From contig NZ_JACVAM010000002.1 in NCBI RefSeq assembly GCF_014851865.1, positions 1 to 64,000 of the forward strand: DNA of 64,000 bases, written 5' to 3'. This document shows, piece by piece, positions 9,182 through 17,359 of this stretch (position 1 is its first letter; the number at the start of each line of letters is the position of its first letter). Made by a program: the position numbers and the translations under genes. Source of the DNA: Pseudomonas sp. PDM16. Lineage in GTDB: Bacteria > Pseudomonadota > Gammaproteobacteria > Pseudomonadales > Pseudomonadaceae. The notes below the pieces were generated by a model that searched no databases, had not been told where the DNA came from, and worked only from the letters and a program-made list of their open reading frames with translations.

Positions 9182-10426
9182 TTGAAGAAGAACGTTCTTA
9201 TCATTGGTGCAGGAGGTGTTGCCAAGGTGGTGGCCCATAAGTGTGCGCAACACAATGACGAGTTAGGTCGCATTGCTATTGCGTCGCGCAACATCTCCAA
9301 ATGCCAGGCCATCATCGACAGCGTGCAGGCTAAAGACAGCCTGAAGCAGCCCGCGGATATCCGCGCCTACGCGCTGAATGCCTTGGACGTGGAAGCGACC
9401 AAGGCACTGATCCGCGAAACCGAATCGCAGATCGTCATCAACGTCGGCTCCGCCTTCCTCAACATGTCCGTGCTGCGTGCCTGCATCGACACCGGTGTCG
9501 CCTACCTGGACACCGCGATCCACGAGGACCCGAGCAAGATCTGCGAAACCCCGCCGTGGTATGGCAACTACGAGTGGAAGCACCTGGCCGAGTGCCAGGA
9601 GAAGGGCATCACCGCGATTCTCGGCGTCGGCTTCGACCCGGGTGTGGTCAACGCCTACGCCGCACTGGCGCAACAACAGTACTTCGACAAGATCGAGTCG
9701 ATCGACATCCTCGACGTCAACGCCGGTTCCCACGGCAAGTACTTCGCCACCAATTTCGACCCGGAAATCAACTTCCGCGAATTCACCGGTCAGGTCTGGA
9801 GCTGGCAGAACAGCCAGTGGACCAGTAACAGCATGTTCGAAGTCAAACGCACCGACGATCTGCCGGTGGTTGGCGTGCAGAACCTGTACCTGACCGGCCA
9901 CGATGAAGTGCATTCGTTGTCCAAGCATCTGAACGTGCCGAACGTGCGCTTCTGGATGAGCTTCGGCGACCACTACATCAACGTCTTCACCGTGCTGAAG
10001 AACCTCGGCCTGCTCTCCGAGCAGCCCGTCACCACCGCCGAAGGGCAACAGGTGATCCCGCTCAAGCTGGTCAAGGCCGTGCTGCCGGATCCTTCCTCGC
10101 TGGCGCCGGGCTACAGCGGCAAGACCTGCATCGGCGACCTGGTCAAAGGCAGCAAGGATGGTGAGCCGCGCGAGCTGTTCATCTACAACGTGGCCGACCA
10201 CGCCGAAGCCTTCGCCGAGACCGACAGCCAGGGTATCTCCTACACCGCCGGCGTACCGCCGGTCGCCGCTGCCTTGCTGGTAGCCCGTGGCGAGTGGGAT
10301 GCGCTGCGCATGGTCAACGTCGAGGAACTGCCGGCTGAGCCGTTCCTCAAGCTCCTCGACGGCATGGGCCTGCCAACCCGCATCAAGGACGAGCACGGCG
10401 ACCGTCCCTGGGATCAGGCTCTCTGA
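9182..10426 (+). CDS. Carboxynorspermidine/carboxyspermidine dehydrogenase (saccharopine dehydrogenase family)
   Basis: 414 residues, starting at TTG with a strong AAAGGAG 10 bases upstream. The N-terminal Rossmann motif VLIIGAGGVAKVVAHK binds NADPH. The rest follows the saccharopine dehydrogenase-like fold used by CANSDH. Family role: reductive condensation of aspartate semialdehyde with a diamine (putrescine or diaminopropane) to a carboxylated triamine, which NspC then decarboxylates. The operon order here is decarboxylase first, dehydrogenase second. A terminator hairpin follows directly. Saccharopine dehydrogenase itself is less likely because of the nspC neighbour. Confidence 0.9.
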   Translation: MKKNVLIIGAGGVAKVVAHKCAQHNDELGRIAIASRNISKCQAIIDSVQAKDSLKQPADIRAYALNALDVEATKALIRETESQIVINVGSAFLNMSVLRACIDTGVAYLDTAIHEDPSKICETPPWYGNYEWKHLAECQEKGITAILGVGFDPGVVNAYAALAQQQYFDKIESIDILDVNAGSHGKYFATNFDPEINFREFTGQVWSWQNSQWTSNSMFEVKRTDDLPVVGVQNLYLTGHDEVHSLSKHLNVPNVRFWMSFGDHYINVFTVLKNLGLLSEQPVTTAEGQQVIPLKLVKAVLPDPSSLAPGYSGKTCIGDLVKGSKDGEPRELFIYNVADHAEAFAETDSQGISYTAGVPPVAAALLVARGEWDALRMVNVEELPAEPFLKLLDGMGLPTRIKDEHGDRPWDQAL

Positions 10427-10434
10427 TCCCCCCT

Positions 10435-10464
10435 CACAAGGCCCGCCAATCGGCGGGCCTTGTG
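10435..10464 (+). terminator. Terminator of the polyamine operon
   Basis: Perfect 13-bp stem CACAAGGCCCGCC / GGCGGGCCTTGTG around a 4-base loop, 8 bases after the dehydrogenase stop. The T-run is weak. Confidence 0.75.
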
Positions 10465-10613
10465 CATTCCGGTCCGCCATTCTTGTTGGCGGCTTTGCGC
10501 AGGGCGGCTTTCCGCTCGCGGCGTTTCACGCGACAATGCCCGGCCATGCGTTCCCGTGAAAGGCCAGCGCCCTTGAGCCGCATCCACTCCATTGATTTTT
10601 CGCAGGTGCGTTC

Positions 10614-11420
10614 GTGATCGCCGAATTGCGTCGCCGCGCCTATCTGAGTGCCATGCAGGTGGCCAGTTGGCTGCCGCGTGTGGAGCTGCCATTCGCCGCG
10701 CCCTCGCGCCCCGAGCTGCTGCAGCCGCATGCGGAGCCTGAGGTCGAGCCGCAGAGCGCCGTTGTCGAAGTCGCAGCGGCTGCGCCTGTCGCGGCGCCGG
10801 AGCCTGTGCCGCAGCCCGTGGCTCGGCCGGCTATCGAAGTGCCGCGCCCCAGCGCTGCTTCCAAGGTCTTCGCTAAGCCCGAGACCAAGATCGAGGTGGA
10901 AGAGGCGCCGGTGGTGGAGGCCAAGCCGGTCATACCGCCGCCGCGCTTCGCTCTGCAGCTGCTGCGCGCCGGCGATTGCGCGCTGCTGGTCGAGTTGGCC
11001 ACCGGCGAGCCCTTCCAGAGCCGTGACCCTTCCTATCTGCTGCTCAAGGACCTGCTGCGCGCCGCCGGCCTGCCGGATGCCCCGCAACAGGTCGGCGATG
11101 GCTCGCCGATCCGCTGGCCGTTGCTCACCCGCGGCAACATGGATCAGGGCCCTGATTCCGCCCGCGACTACGTGCAGGGCGTGCTGGCCGGCCAGTTGGA
11201 GGCCGAGCCGTGCCGCTGCCTTTGGCTGGTCGGCCTGCCAGCGGTGCGCTTCGCCGGCGAGGCGGACGAGGACGCCTACAACCGCGAGCTGCAAGTCGAA
11301 GGCCTGGGCGCCGCATGGGCATTGCCCAGCCTGGAACTGCTGATGGACGAGCCGCAACGCAAGGCCGAGCTGTGGCGCGCCATGCGCCGGGTGATGCCGC
11401 GCTGGAGGCCGGGCGTATGA
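10614..11420 (+). CDS. holD: Probable DNA polymerase III psi subunit (pseudomonad 'cryptic' HolD-like protein)
   Basis: 268 residues from a GTG start with AGGTG 5-6 bases upstream. The N-terminus is short and basic. Residues ~30-110 are a Pro/Ala/Glu/Val-rich linker. A folded C-terminal domain (about 115-268) has LLRAGDCALLVEL and an LLKDLLRAAGL helix. The main evidence is position: it overlaps rimI by 4 bases, just as holD precedes rimI in E. coli. The pseudomonad psi subunit is known to be larger and hard to recognise by sequence. By family knowledge psi links the chi subunit to the clamp loader. It may have another function if the synteny is misleading. Confidence 0.6.
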   Translation: MIAELRRRAYLSAMQVASWLPRVELPFAAPSRPELLQPHAEPEVEPQSAVVEVAAAAPVAAPEPVPQPVARPAIEVPRPSAASKVFAKPETKIEVEEAPVVEAKPVIPPPRFALQLLRAGDCALLVELATGEPFQSRDPSYLLLKDLLRAAGLPDAPQQVGDGSPIRWPLLTRGNMDQGPDSARDYVQGVLAGQLEAEPCRCLWLVGLPAVRFAGEADEDAYNRELQVEGLGAAWALPSLELLMDEPQRKAELWRAMRRVMPRWRPGV

Positions 11421-11869
11421 GCGACATGATCAGCTTCCGGCCGATGACCGAGGCGGACCTCGACCGCGTGGTGCAGATCGAGAGCGCCGCGTTCAGCCAC
11501 CCCTGGAACCGTAACCTGTTCGCCGACGGCCTCAAGTCCTACGACTGCTGGCTGATGCTCGACGGCGACGAGCAGATCGGCCACGGCATCATCCAGGTGA
11601 TCCTCGATGAAGCCCATCTGCTCAACATCACCGTGCGCCCGCAGAGCCAAGGCAAGGGCCTGGGCCTGAAGCTGCTGGAGCATCTGATGAGCCGCGCCAT
11701 GCAGCTCAAGGCGGGAGAGTGCTTCCTCGAGGTGCGCGCCAGCAACCAGGGAGCCTACCGCCTGTACGAGCGCTACGGCTTCAACGAGATCGGCCGGCGC
11801 CGCGACTACTATCCGGCCCCTGGCGGCCGCGAAGACGCGTTGGTCATGGCCTGCACCCTGATCGAATAG
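11417..11869 (+). CDS. rimI: Ribosomal protein S18-alanine N-acetyltransferase
   Basis: 150 residues. The ATG at 11417 overlaps the preceding stop (ATGA). It is a GNAT fold: MTEADLDRVVQIESAAF at the N-terminus, the acetyl-CoA loop RPQSQGKGLGLKLLEHL at about 75-92, and the LEVRASNQGAYRLYERYGF signature of the RimI group at about 105-125. It acetylates the N-terminal alanine of S18. Translation is probably coupled to the upstream psi-like gene. Confidence 0.93.
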   Translation: MSDMISFRPMTEADLDRVVQIESAAFSHPWNRNLFADGLKSYDCWLMLDGDEQIGHGIIQVILDEAHLLNITVRPQSQGKGLGLKLLEHLMSRAMQLKAGECFLEVRASNQGAYRLYERYGFNEIGRRRDYYPAPGGREDALVMACTLIE

Positions 11870-11897
11870 CGCCTGCGGCGGCGGGAAGGACCATGAC

Positions 11898-12542
11898 ATG
11901 AGCGACCTGCAGCAGCTGTTCGACAACAACGCCCGATGGGCCGAGTCGATTACCGAGAAGGACCCGGACTTCTTCGCCAAACTGGCCAAGCAGCAGACGC
12001 CGGAGTTCCTGTGGATCGGCTGCTCGGACGCCCGTGTGCCGGCCAATGAAATTGTCGGCTTGTTGCCTGGCGATATCTTCGTCCACCGCAACGTCGCCAA
12101 CGTGGTGCTGCACACCGACCTCAACTGCCTGTCGGTGATCCAGTATGCGGTGGACGTGCTCAAGGTGAAGCACATCCTGGTCACCGGCCACTACGGTTGC
12201 GGTGGCGTGCGCGCGGCCATGCAGGACCGACAGTTCGGCCTGATCGACGGCTGGCTGCGCTCGATCCGTGATCTCTACTACGAGCACCGCGAGCACCTCG
12301 CCCAGTTCGACGGCGGTGAGGCGCAGGTGGATCGCCTGTGCGAGCTGAACGTGATCCAGCAGGTAGCCAACGTCGGTCACACCACCATCGTCCAGAACGC
12401 CTGGCATCGGGGCCAGGAGCTGGCCGTGCACGGTTGTATCTATGGCATCAAGGACGGTCGTTGGAAGAACCTCAACGTCACCGTCAGTGGTCTGGAGCAA
12501 CTACCGCCACAATACCGACTGCGCCCACTCGGGGCGGGCTGA
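11898..12542 (+). CDS. can: Beta-class carbonic anhydrase
   Basis: 214 residues. The zinc-site motifs are complete: CSDARVPANE (Cys and Asp near residues 42-44), FVHRNVANVV and HYGCGGV (His and Cys near 98-101). It interconverts CO2 and bicarbonate in the cytoplasm. AAGGA lies 7 bases upstream of the ATG. The stop codon shares one base with the start of the next gene, so the transporter is probably co-transcribed. Confidence 0.95.
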   Translation: MSDLQQLFDNNARWAESITEKDPDFFAKLAKQQTPEFLWIGCSDARVPANEIVGLLPGDIFVHRNVANVVLHTDLNCLSVIQYAVDVLKVKHILVTGHYGCGGVRAAMQDRQFGLIDGWLRSIRDLYYEHREHLAQFDGGEAQVDRLCELNVIQQVANVGHTTIVQNAWHRGQELAVHGCIYGIKDGRWKNLNVTVSGLEQLPPQYRLRPLGAG

Positions 12543-13441
12543 TGCCTCGGGCGGCACTTCTCGCATGGGCCGGCTTGGCCCTGGCCAGCCTGTTCTGGGC
12601 GGGCAATGCGCTGGTTGCTCGGGCCTTTACCGGAGCCATCCCGCCGTTCTCGCTGGCCTTCTGGCGCTGGGCGGTGGCCCTGAGCATTCTCCTGCCGCTG
12701 GTAGGTCGTTCATTGTGGCAGCACCGATTGGCGCTGCGCGGCGCCGGCTGGCGGCTGTGGCTGCTCGCCCTCATGGCCATCACCACCTACAACGGCCTGC
12801 TCTATACCGCGGCCGGCAGCACGGTGGCGATCAATATCAGCCTGGTCAGCACTTGCCTGCCGCTGGCCACCTTCATCGGTGCGGGCCTGCTGCTGGGCGA
12901 ATGGCCACCCCGGCGTGCCTGGCTCGGTCTGGTGCTGGCGTTCCTCGGGCTGCTCTGGCTGATCGGGCGTGGCGACTTGCAGGTGCTGGCTAACCTGTCC
13001 TTTGCTCGCGGTGACCTGTTGATGGTGATTGCAACGCTGGTGTGGGCTCTGTACTCGCTGCTGTTGCGGCGCTGGAGTACACGCCTGCAGGTGCCACCTT
13101 TCACTCTGCTCGGTGCGCAGGTGGCGCTGGGATTGTTGATGCTGAGCCCACTCTACTTGTGGGAATTGGCCCAGGGCTCTCGTTTCTCGCCGAGCCTGGC
13201 CAATCTCGCGGCCATCGGCTACACGGCACTGTTCGCCTCGGTGCTTGCCTATCAGCTCTGGAATATCGGTCTGCGCGAGCTGGGCCCGGCACATACCGCC
13301 ATGAGCAATTACATGATGCCGGTGTTCACCGCGATCCTCGGTTGGATACTTCTGGGCGAAGGCCTGCAGCCCTATCACTGGTCGGGTGGCGCACTGATCG
13401 TCAGCGGCCTGTTGTTGGCAGGTCGTGGGCAGCGACGCTAG
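12542..13441 (+). CDS. EamA/RhaT-family drug/metabolite transporter
   Basis: 299 residues with about ten hydrophobic segments and two EamA halves. The first starts LFWAGNALVARAFTGAIPPFSLAFWRWA. The second ends NYMMPVFTAILGWILLGEGLQPYHWSGGALIVSGL, a typical EamA C-terminal repeat. The start overlaps the carbonic anhydrase stop (TGATG). It is an inner-membrane exporter of unknown substrate. It converges with a small gene whose stop lies 3 bases away. Confidence 0.88.
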   Translation: MPRAALLAWAGLALASLFWAGNALVARAFTGAIPPFSLAFWRWAVALSILLPLVGRSLWQHRLALRGAGWRLWLLALMAITTYNGLLYTAAGSTVAINISLVSTCLPLATFIGAGLLLGEWPPRRAWLGLVLAFLGLLWLIGRGDLQVLANLSFARGDLLMVIATLVWALYSLLLRRWSTRLQVPPFTLLGAQVALGLLMLSPLYLWELAQGSRFSPSLANLAAIGYTALFASVLAYQLWNIGLRELGPAHTAMSNYMMPVFTAILGWILLGEGLQPYHWSGGALIVSGLLLAGRGQRR

Positions 13442-13444
13442 GTG

Positions 13445-13648
13445 TCATTGCGAGGTGATCTGCAATCCGCTCAGGGCCAGCTTGGCGAACATCCACCAGC
13501 CGGCAGCGCTGAGCACTCCTAGCACCGAATAGCCAACCACGATACCCAGGGCGATCTGCTTCCATAACCCGGCATAGTTCGAACTGGATGTACTGGGGCG
13601 ATACGGTAGGTCGCGCTCGGCGCGAATATTCTCGAAGTCATCTCTCAT
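13445..13648 (-). CDS. Small single-pass membrane protein, unknown function
   Basis: 67 residues from the ATG at 13648. A charged N-terminus (MRDDFENIRAERDLPYRPS) leads to one long hydrophobic segment (about residues 30-56, ALGIVVGYSVLGVLSAAGWWM) and a short tail. The longer frame back to 13714 adds residues without membrane or signal character and has no better ribosome site. Similar short 'MRDD.. RPS..GLWKQIALGI' proteins occur in pseudomonads. Function is not known. Confidence 0.6.
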   Translation of the reverse strand: MRDDFENIRAERDLPYRPSTSSSNYAGLWKQIALGIVVGYSVLGVLSAAGWWMFAKLALSGLQITSQ

Positions 13649-13738
13649 GCTGGTATCCGAAATGTAAGGCGGACGCTGAATAGCGTTAGCCAATAGAGAC
13701 GCCCTTGGGGGCAAATGCTCAATCGAAATATGGTGGCT

Positions 13739-13756
13739 GAGCCTGCGAGCAGGCTC
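13739..13756. repeat. Short REP-like palindrome
   Basis: GAGCCTGC-GA-GCAGGCTC is a perfect 8-bp inverted repeat. It resembles the core of pseudomonad REP elements. Only one copy was noticed in this stretch, so it could be chance. Confidence 0.35.
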
Positions 13757-13898
13757 GAACGGCTGGCGAGGTTGCCGAGCACATCAGCCTCTGCGGTGTC
13801 GGCTAGTGATCGTAAAGCTGAGAGGGCAGCGCTCATGTTCCGAAGGTAATAAGAGGGCTGACCTATCACGCCACTAGCAACTGTCGTCTCTCTCAATC

Positions 13899-14336
13899 TC
13901 ACCAGTCTTTGGCTAGTGTGCCCTCGACGCACCCCTTCACCTCATCATCGATGATGTTCCCTGGCTTGATGCATTCCTTCATGGGGCGCCGGGTATCCTG
14001 CTTTAGCTGGCCTGGCGTGATGGTCTGCGCTGCACCACTGACCGCGCTTTTGCCGTCACCCAGAAGCTTGCTAAGAACCTGGGTTATTTCCGACGACTGC
14101 TCGCTAGCGGGCGTGATCGAGTTGAGGCCGGGTCTGGATTCCGTCGAGTCACTGTACGTCGAAAAAACATCCGAAAGCCTGTTGAGCTTGATCTCGCTAC
14201 CCGGGCCCTGAGTGTAAACGTAGGCCAGCGCCACCAAGGGGCCTATGGATATGGCAATGAGCATCAGAAGGTAGCGCCAGGGGCTCCTTCTTTTTCTTCT
14301 TGTCGGGGTAGGTAGTTTTTCCAGCTCCAGGTGCAT
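13899..14336 (-). CDS. Hypothetical membrane-anchored protein
   Basis: 145 residues from the ATG at 14336, which has a strong GGAGGGG ribosome site 2-8 bases upstream. A basic stretch (PTPTRRKRRSPWRY) precedes one hydrophobic helix (about 24-44). A Ser/Gly-rich region of ~70 residues outside the membrane ends in a part with two cysteines (KECIKPGN, VKGCVEG). The family was not recognised. Base composition is lower in GC than the flanking housekeeping genes. The neighbour upstream is on the same strand, 73 bases away, and also looks exported, so the two may work together in the envelope. Confidence 0.6.
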   Translation of the reverse strand: MHLELEKLPTPTRRKRRSPWRYLLMLIAISIGPLVALAYVYTQGPGSEIKLNRLSDVFSTYSDSTESRPGLNSITPASEQSSEITQVLSKLLGDGKSAVSGAAQTITPGQLKQDTRRPMKECIKPGNIIDDEVKGCVEGTLAKDW

Positions 14337-14409
14337 GGCCCCTCCTTGATTGGGAATCTGTCCAGGTATACATGATGTGAGCTGCGTTGCTGTTTGCTGC
14401 ACTGCTCGG

Positions 14410-14835
14410 TTAGAGCTTTCTCGGACCGTACACGATTCCCTGTTCTAGAACATGTACCAGAGAGCTTGCCGCGTCACGGATTGTCGCCTCTTTGAATCCC
14501 CGGCAAAACGAAATTATGAAAGCCTCTTTTTGAGCGCGGCTGAATTTCTCGCTGATCGTACTCTCCCACTCGGGAATCTCCGGGTGCTGAGCGCTCAGGA
14601 AACCCTCGGTCCAGATGACCGACTCGTATACGAGATTGGGCTTCGACCTTTCTTCGAGTGAAGAGCAGGAGGTGGTGCCCAATGTAGTGGATGGCTTGGA
14701 AGAGTGGGCTATGGCATGGGGCGGTACCAGAAACAGCGCCAAAGCAAGGCTGGCCGCAGCTAGACGATCAGTGTCCGGCTCTGAATGACTCATCCAGCTC
14801 ATGAGTTGGTGCGGTATTGTCAAGGTGAGAGGCAT
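14410..14835 (-). CDS. Hypothetical exported protein
   Basis: About 141 residues if started at 14835, where AGGA lies about 8 bases upstream. A start at 14793 would give a more usual signal peptide (MSHSEPDTDRLAAASLALALFLVPPHAIA). The mature part has three cysteines (TTSCSS, SFCRG) and a helical C-terminus (EKFSRAQKEAFIISFC). The family was not recognised. It is on the same strand as the membrane protein gene that follows and shares its lower GC. Confidence 0.5.
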   Translation of the reverse strand: MPLTLTIPHQLMSWMSHSEPDTDRLAAASLALALFLVPPHAIAHSSKPSTTLGTTSCSSLEERSKPNLVYESVIWTEGFLSAQHPEIPEWESTISEKFSRAQKEAFIISFCRGFKEATIRDAASSLVHVLEQGIVYGPRKL

Positions 14836-15083
14836 CCTTTCGTTCCTACTGTGCATTCAAAAGTCCCTTTACAGGCGAGCCATCAATTCCCTTCCACTAT
14901 CACCCGTCTTACAGGTCTTGCCGGGTAGCTGCAGAGCAGCAGAGTGAATCATAGGGCTGGGGGGATTCAAGATATTCAGACGCATTGGCTTTGTATCGTG
15001 CTATTGGAATGACCTATTCGCCAATAACCGTACAAAGCATTTTTTCAGAAGGCAGCCTTGGAAATAGCAATAGGGCTGGAGCC

Positions 15084-15143
15084 AATCCCTTGTTTTTTAT
15101 GGTAGCCATAAGCTTGGGACATCAGCATTATTAAAAGCAGCTC
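15084..15143. repeat. Degenerate copy of the tRNA-Met 3' half (probable attachment-site remnant)
   Basis: Two blocks match the intact tRNA-Met gene at 17366-17442 in the same orientation. Bases 15090-15106 match 17356-17372 (15 of 17). Bases 15115-15131 (TGGGACATCAGCATTAT) match 17391-17407 exactly. About ten bases of the T-arm are missing between the blocks. A direct repeat of a tRNA 3' half at a distance is what tRNA-targeting integrases leave behind. Confidence 0.75.
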
Positions 15144-15749
15144 TTCCCATGGACAGCTATCCCGCTACGGTCGTACCGTTGCGCTGTCGCCATGCTGGCC
15201 CCTTGGAGTTGTCCACTATCGCTCTGCCCGCGTTCGAGCCGATGCAAGAGGGGAAAATCAAGGGTTTGGTGCTCGACAAGGAACGTTATGCAAAAGTAAG
15301 TGGTGGAAAATATTCACGCCACTTCTGGTGCCTACTTATATCAGTCATCTAAAGAGCAGAAAAGGACGCTCGGCTAAATGCTTATCCCTATCTCGCTAAT
15401 CCTTCAATTTGCAGGGGCTTTTACAGAGGTAAAGTCATTAAAGTTAAATGTTGGATAAATAGGAGGCGATGCTGATTTTATTCCAATGCTAGTGGCCAGC
15501 TTTATGCCAGGATTGACTGAGTTTGCAGTCAGATGCGTAGTGTTTTTTGTTGTGTTCAAGGTGTTTGATAGAGTGGCGGGCTCATTGAGGGGGATTGCCT
15601 TCATTCAGAGCGCGGTAAAAATTATAAAAGCGCCGGCTATTTTGTAGTGATGCACTAAGTTTTCGCTTGCTTTTGGCCGGTTGCTCAAGAGTTGCGCTTT
15701 GCCAGTTCGTTAGTTTAATTATTAAGCCTGCCTGTTAAGGGGATATTGA
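15144..15749. other. A/T-rich stretch without a convincing gene
   Basis: Short open frames exist on both strands (for example 15149-15352 plus and 15404-15604 minus). None has a good ribosome site together with a protein-like composition. The base composition is lower in GC than the flanks. The last ~40 bases hold the ribosome site of the gene at 15750. It reads as leftover element DNA. Confidence 0.5.
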
Positions 15750-16298
15750 ATGAGCGAAATGCACCCTTTGGATTTTCAGACCCTATCCGACGTGGATAAG
15801 CTAAGCCGGAGTCAGGCCAAAGAGCTTCTTGATAGCTGTAACTATCTGATAGAAGCTATGTTTGACGAGTACAGCGAGGAGCAGTTTAGGCACGCTATTG
15901 CCGTAAGGAGTCGCGTAAGAAATATGTTGGGCGGCAAGCAGAAAGTCAAAGCTCAGCATGAGAGTGCGCGAAATGCTGTAGTTGATTTGCTATACATTCC
16001 GGAGGGGGATGTAACGCCAGAGGACTATGGTAAGGCTATATCTGGTACTATTGAGGCTATTAAAACAGGTAATGTGGATATAATTGATGCTTATGAGTGC
16101 ATTGATCACATACCAGGCTTCGAGTTGGAGTGGTGTGTTATTCAGTCATTTCCAGGCGTCATTGAAAAAGAATCCTCCCATGTAAAGCGGTGGGAGGAGT
16201 TCATTGGCAGGCGCATAACGGATGCTGAGTTTAGTAGAGCTCGCGCCCTGTCGATAGATGTTACGGAAAGTTTTAATTTCTACACCAGGAAAAGATGA
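15750..16298 (+). CDS. Hypothetical protein carried by the tRNA-Met element
   Basis: 182 residues with AAGGGGA about 7 bases upstream of the ATG. It is predicted soluble and helical, rich in charged residues, with no signal or membrane segment and a repeated acidic/aromatic pattern (LLDSCNYLIEAMFDEYSEEQF; EFIGRRITDAEFSRARAL). The codon use is A/T-richer than chromosomal neighbours. No family was recognised. It is the only apparently intact gene of normal length inside the element. Confidence 0.65.
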   Translation: MSEMHPLDFQTLSDVDKLSRSQAKELLDSCNYLIEAMFDEYSEEQFRHAIAVRSRVRNMLGGKQKVKAQHESARNAVVDLLYIPEGDVTPEDYGKAISGTIEAIKTGNVDIIDAYECIDHIPGFELEWCVIQSFPGVIEKESSHVKRWEEFIGRRITDAEFSRARALSIDVTESFNFYTRKR

Positions 16299-16369
16299 TT
16301 TGAGCTCAAGCGAGCTGGTCGATGTGCTCTAGATAAATTCATATATAAAATGTAGAAAAGGAGCTTCTC

Positions 16370-16617
16370 ATGCTTAAGCAACATCTGAAATCAAAATACA
16401 AAGCACTGCCGCCCTCGGAGAGATTCAAAAAAATCTTATCGGTATTGCAATATGGGTGGCGGCCTCATTGGTTGGCTTGCTTATTTACAAATCTGGCTCA
16501 GGTGGTCTTGGGTTGTCGGTGATTTTTATCGGTGCCATTGGCATAATTGACTCTGCTATACGTGCGTTGGTAAATCTCATAAGAGCCAAGAGACAAAGCA
16601 GCGCTCTGGTGGAGTGA
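16370..16617 (+). pseudogene. Frameshifted small two-helix membrane protein
   Basis: A near-ideal ribosome site (AAAAGGAG) precedes the ATG at 16370, but that frame stops after about 49 codons. Inserting one base after the third codon would join it to a second frame running to TGA at 16615-16617. The joined product would be ~82 residues with two hydrophobic helices (IGIAIWVAASLVGLLIY and LGLSVIFIGAIGIIDSAI) and a basic tail. The good start in one frame and good protein in another imply a one-base deletion. The family is unknown. Confidence 0.55.
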
Positions 16618-16697
16618 GCCAAGTCTAGAGAGTGGTTCAAGGTGTTCGCTCGGGGGAGGAGCGATCCCTTGTCAGGCATTTTTGCCAAAGGCGCAAG

Positions 16698-16781
16698 ATG
16701 CTCATGGCTATGCTTGAATTCTTAATTGCGTCAATATTTTTGTGTGGCTGGTTCAGTTGGGTGTTGATTTTGTATCTTTAG
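16698..16781 (+). CDS. Possible 27-residue hydrophobic peptide
   Basis: The frame encodes MLMAMLEFLIASIFLCGWFS and seven more hydrophobic residues before TAG, essentially one transmembrane helix. AAAGG lies about 7 bases upstream. It ends 16 bases before the next start. It could be a small membrane peptide, toxin-like or holin-like, but chance cannot be excluded at this length. Confidence 0.35.
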   Translation: MLMAMLEFLIASIFLCGWFSWVLILYL

Positions 16782-16797
16782 AGAGTAGGGGCTCAAG

Positions 16798-17025
16798 GTG
16801 CCCAAGGTCCCTGTAGAGGGAAAACTTAAATGGGGCAGCGATACAGCCAGAGTATATCTGTCATATCCTGAAAATGATGAATATCGCATTGGAATATCTA
16901 GGGTGTTGTATGTCGTAATATCACCGACAAGATATTTTTGGTTAAATTTCGTAGGTAGTGTGTTTCAGGTTTTTGGCGGTGTTTTGACTTTCAAGCTACT
17001 AAGACAAGGAAGCAAGGCTGCATAA
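16798..17025 (+). CDS. Small hypothetical protein with a hydrophobic C-terminal segment
   Basis: 75 residues from GTG with AGGGG about 6-9 bases upstream. A polar N-terminal half (KVPVEGKLKWGSDTARVYLSYPENDEYRIG) is followed by an aromatic, hydrophobic stretch (VLYVVISPTRYFWLNFVGSVFQVFGGVLTF) and a basic end. It lies just upstream of the integrase fragment inside the element. No family was recognised. Confidence 0.45.
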   Translation: MPKVPVEGKLKWGSDTARVYLSYPENDEYRIGISRVLYVVISPTRYFWLNFVGSVFQVFGGVLTFKLLRQGSKAA

Positions 17026-17077
17026 CGAGTTGCTGCCGTTAAGCGGCGCTTTACGGGGGTTACTAAGCGGCTCTTGC

Positions 17078-17307
17078 TGGGCGGTATTTCGGGAGGCTGA
17101 TAGGAGTGGGGCGTGCATACGCCTGGGCAGATGACGCATGTCCAGCGGCACACGTTTGCCAGTCATTACATGTTTGGGGGCATCTTGGCCCAGCAGCGTA
17201 TCCTTGGCCACGGTGATATCAAGATGACAATGCGCTATTTGCACTGGGCTCCTGATCACTTTTCGACCGCGCTTACACTCTCGCCGTTGGCCAAGCTGAC
17301 TGGGCAA
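17078..17307 (+). pseudogene. C-terminal remnant of a tyrosine recombinase (integrase), frameshifted
   Basis: Codons from 17113 encode the end of a phage-type integrase catalytic domain: H-x-x-R (THVQRHTFASHY), the LGH motif (QQRILGHGDIKMTM) and the nucleophile region MRY, then APDHFSTALTLSPLAKL. Upstream, the preceding family-like residues (WAVFREADRSGA) are in a different frame (17078 on), so a frameshift lies between about 17105 and 17125. The N-terminal ~250 residues are absent. It cannot encode a working enzyme. Its place beside the tRNA-Met gene marks the integrase end of a decayed element. Confidence 0.8.
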
Positions 17308-17329
17308 GATGCGGACACCCCCAGAAACG

Positions 17330-17359
17330 ACAAAGGGCTAGCTTTCGCTAACCCTTTGT
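17330..17359 (-). terminator. Hairpin downstream of tRNA-Met
   Basis: A 13-bp stem (17330-17342 with 17347-17359, one mismatch) begins 7 bases past the CCA end of tRNA-Met on the minus strand. The T-run after it is short. It could end tRNA transcription. Confidence 0.5.

Noticed and set aside
15149..15604. Short frames at 15149-15352 (plus) and 15404-15604 (minus)
   Set aside because: No ribosome sites and no protein-like composition; likely chance frames in A/T-rich remnant DNA.
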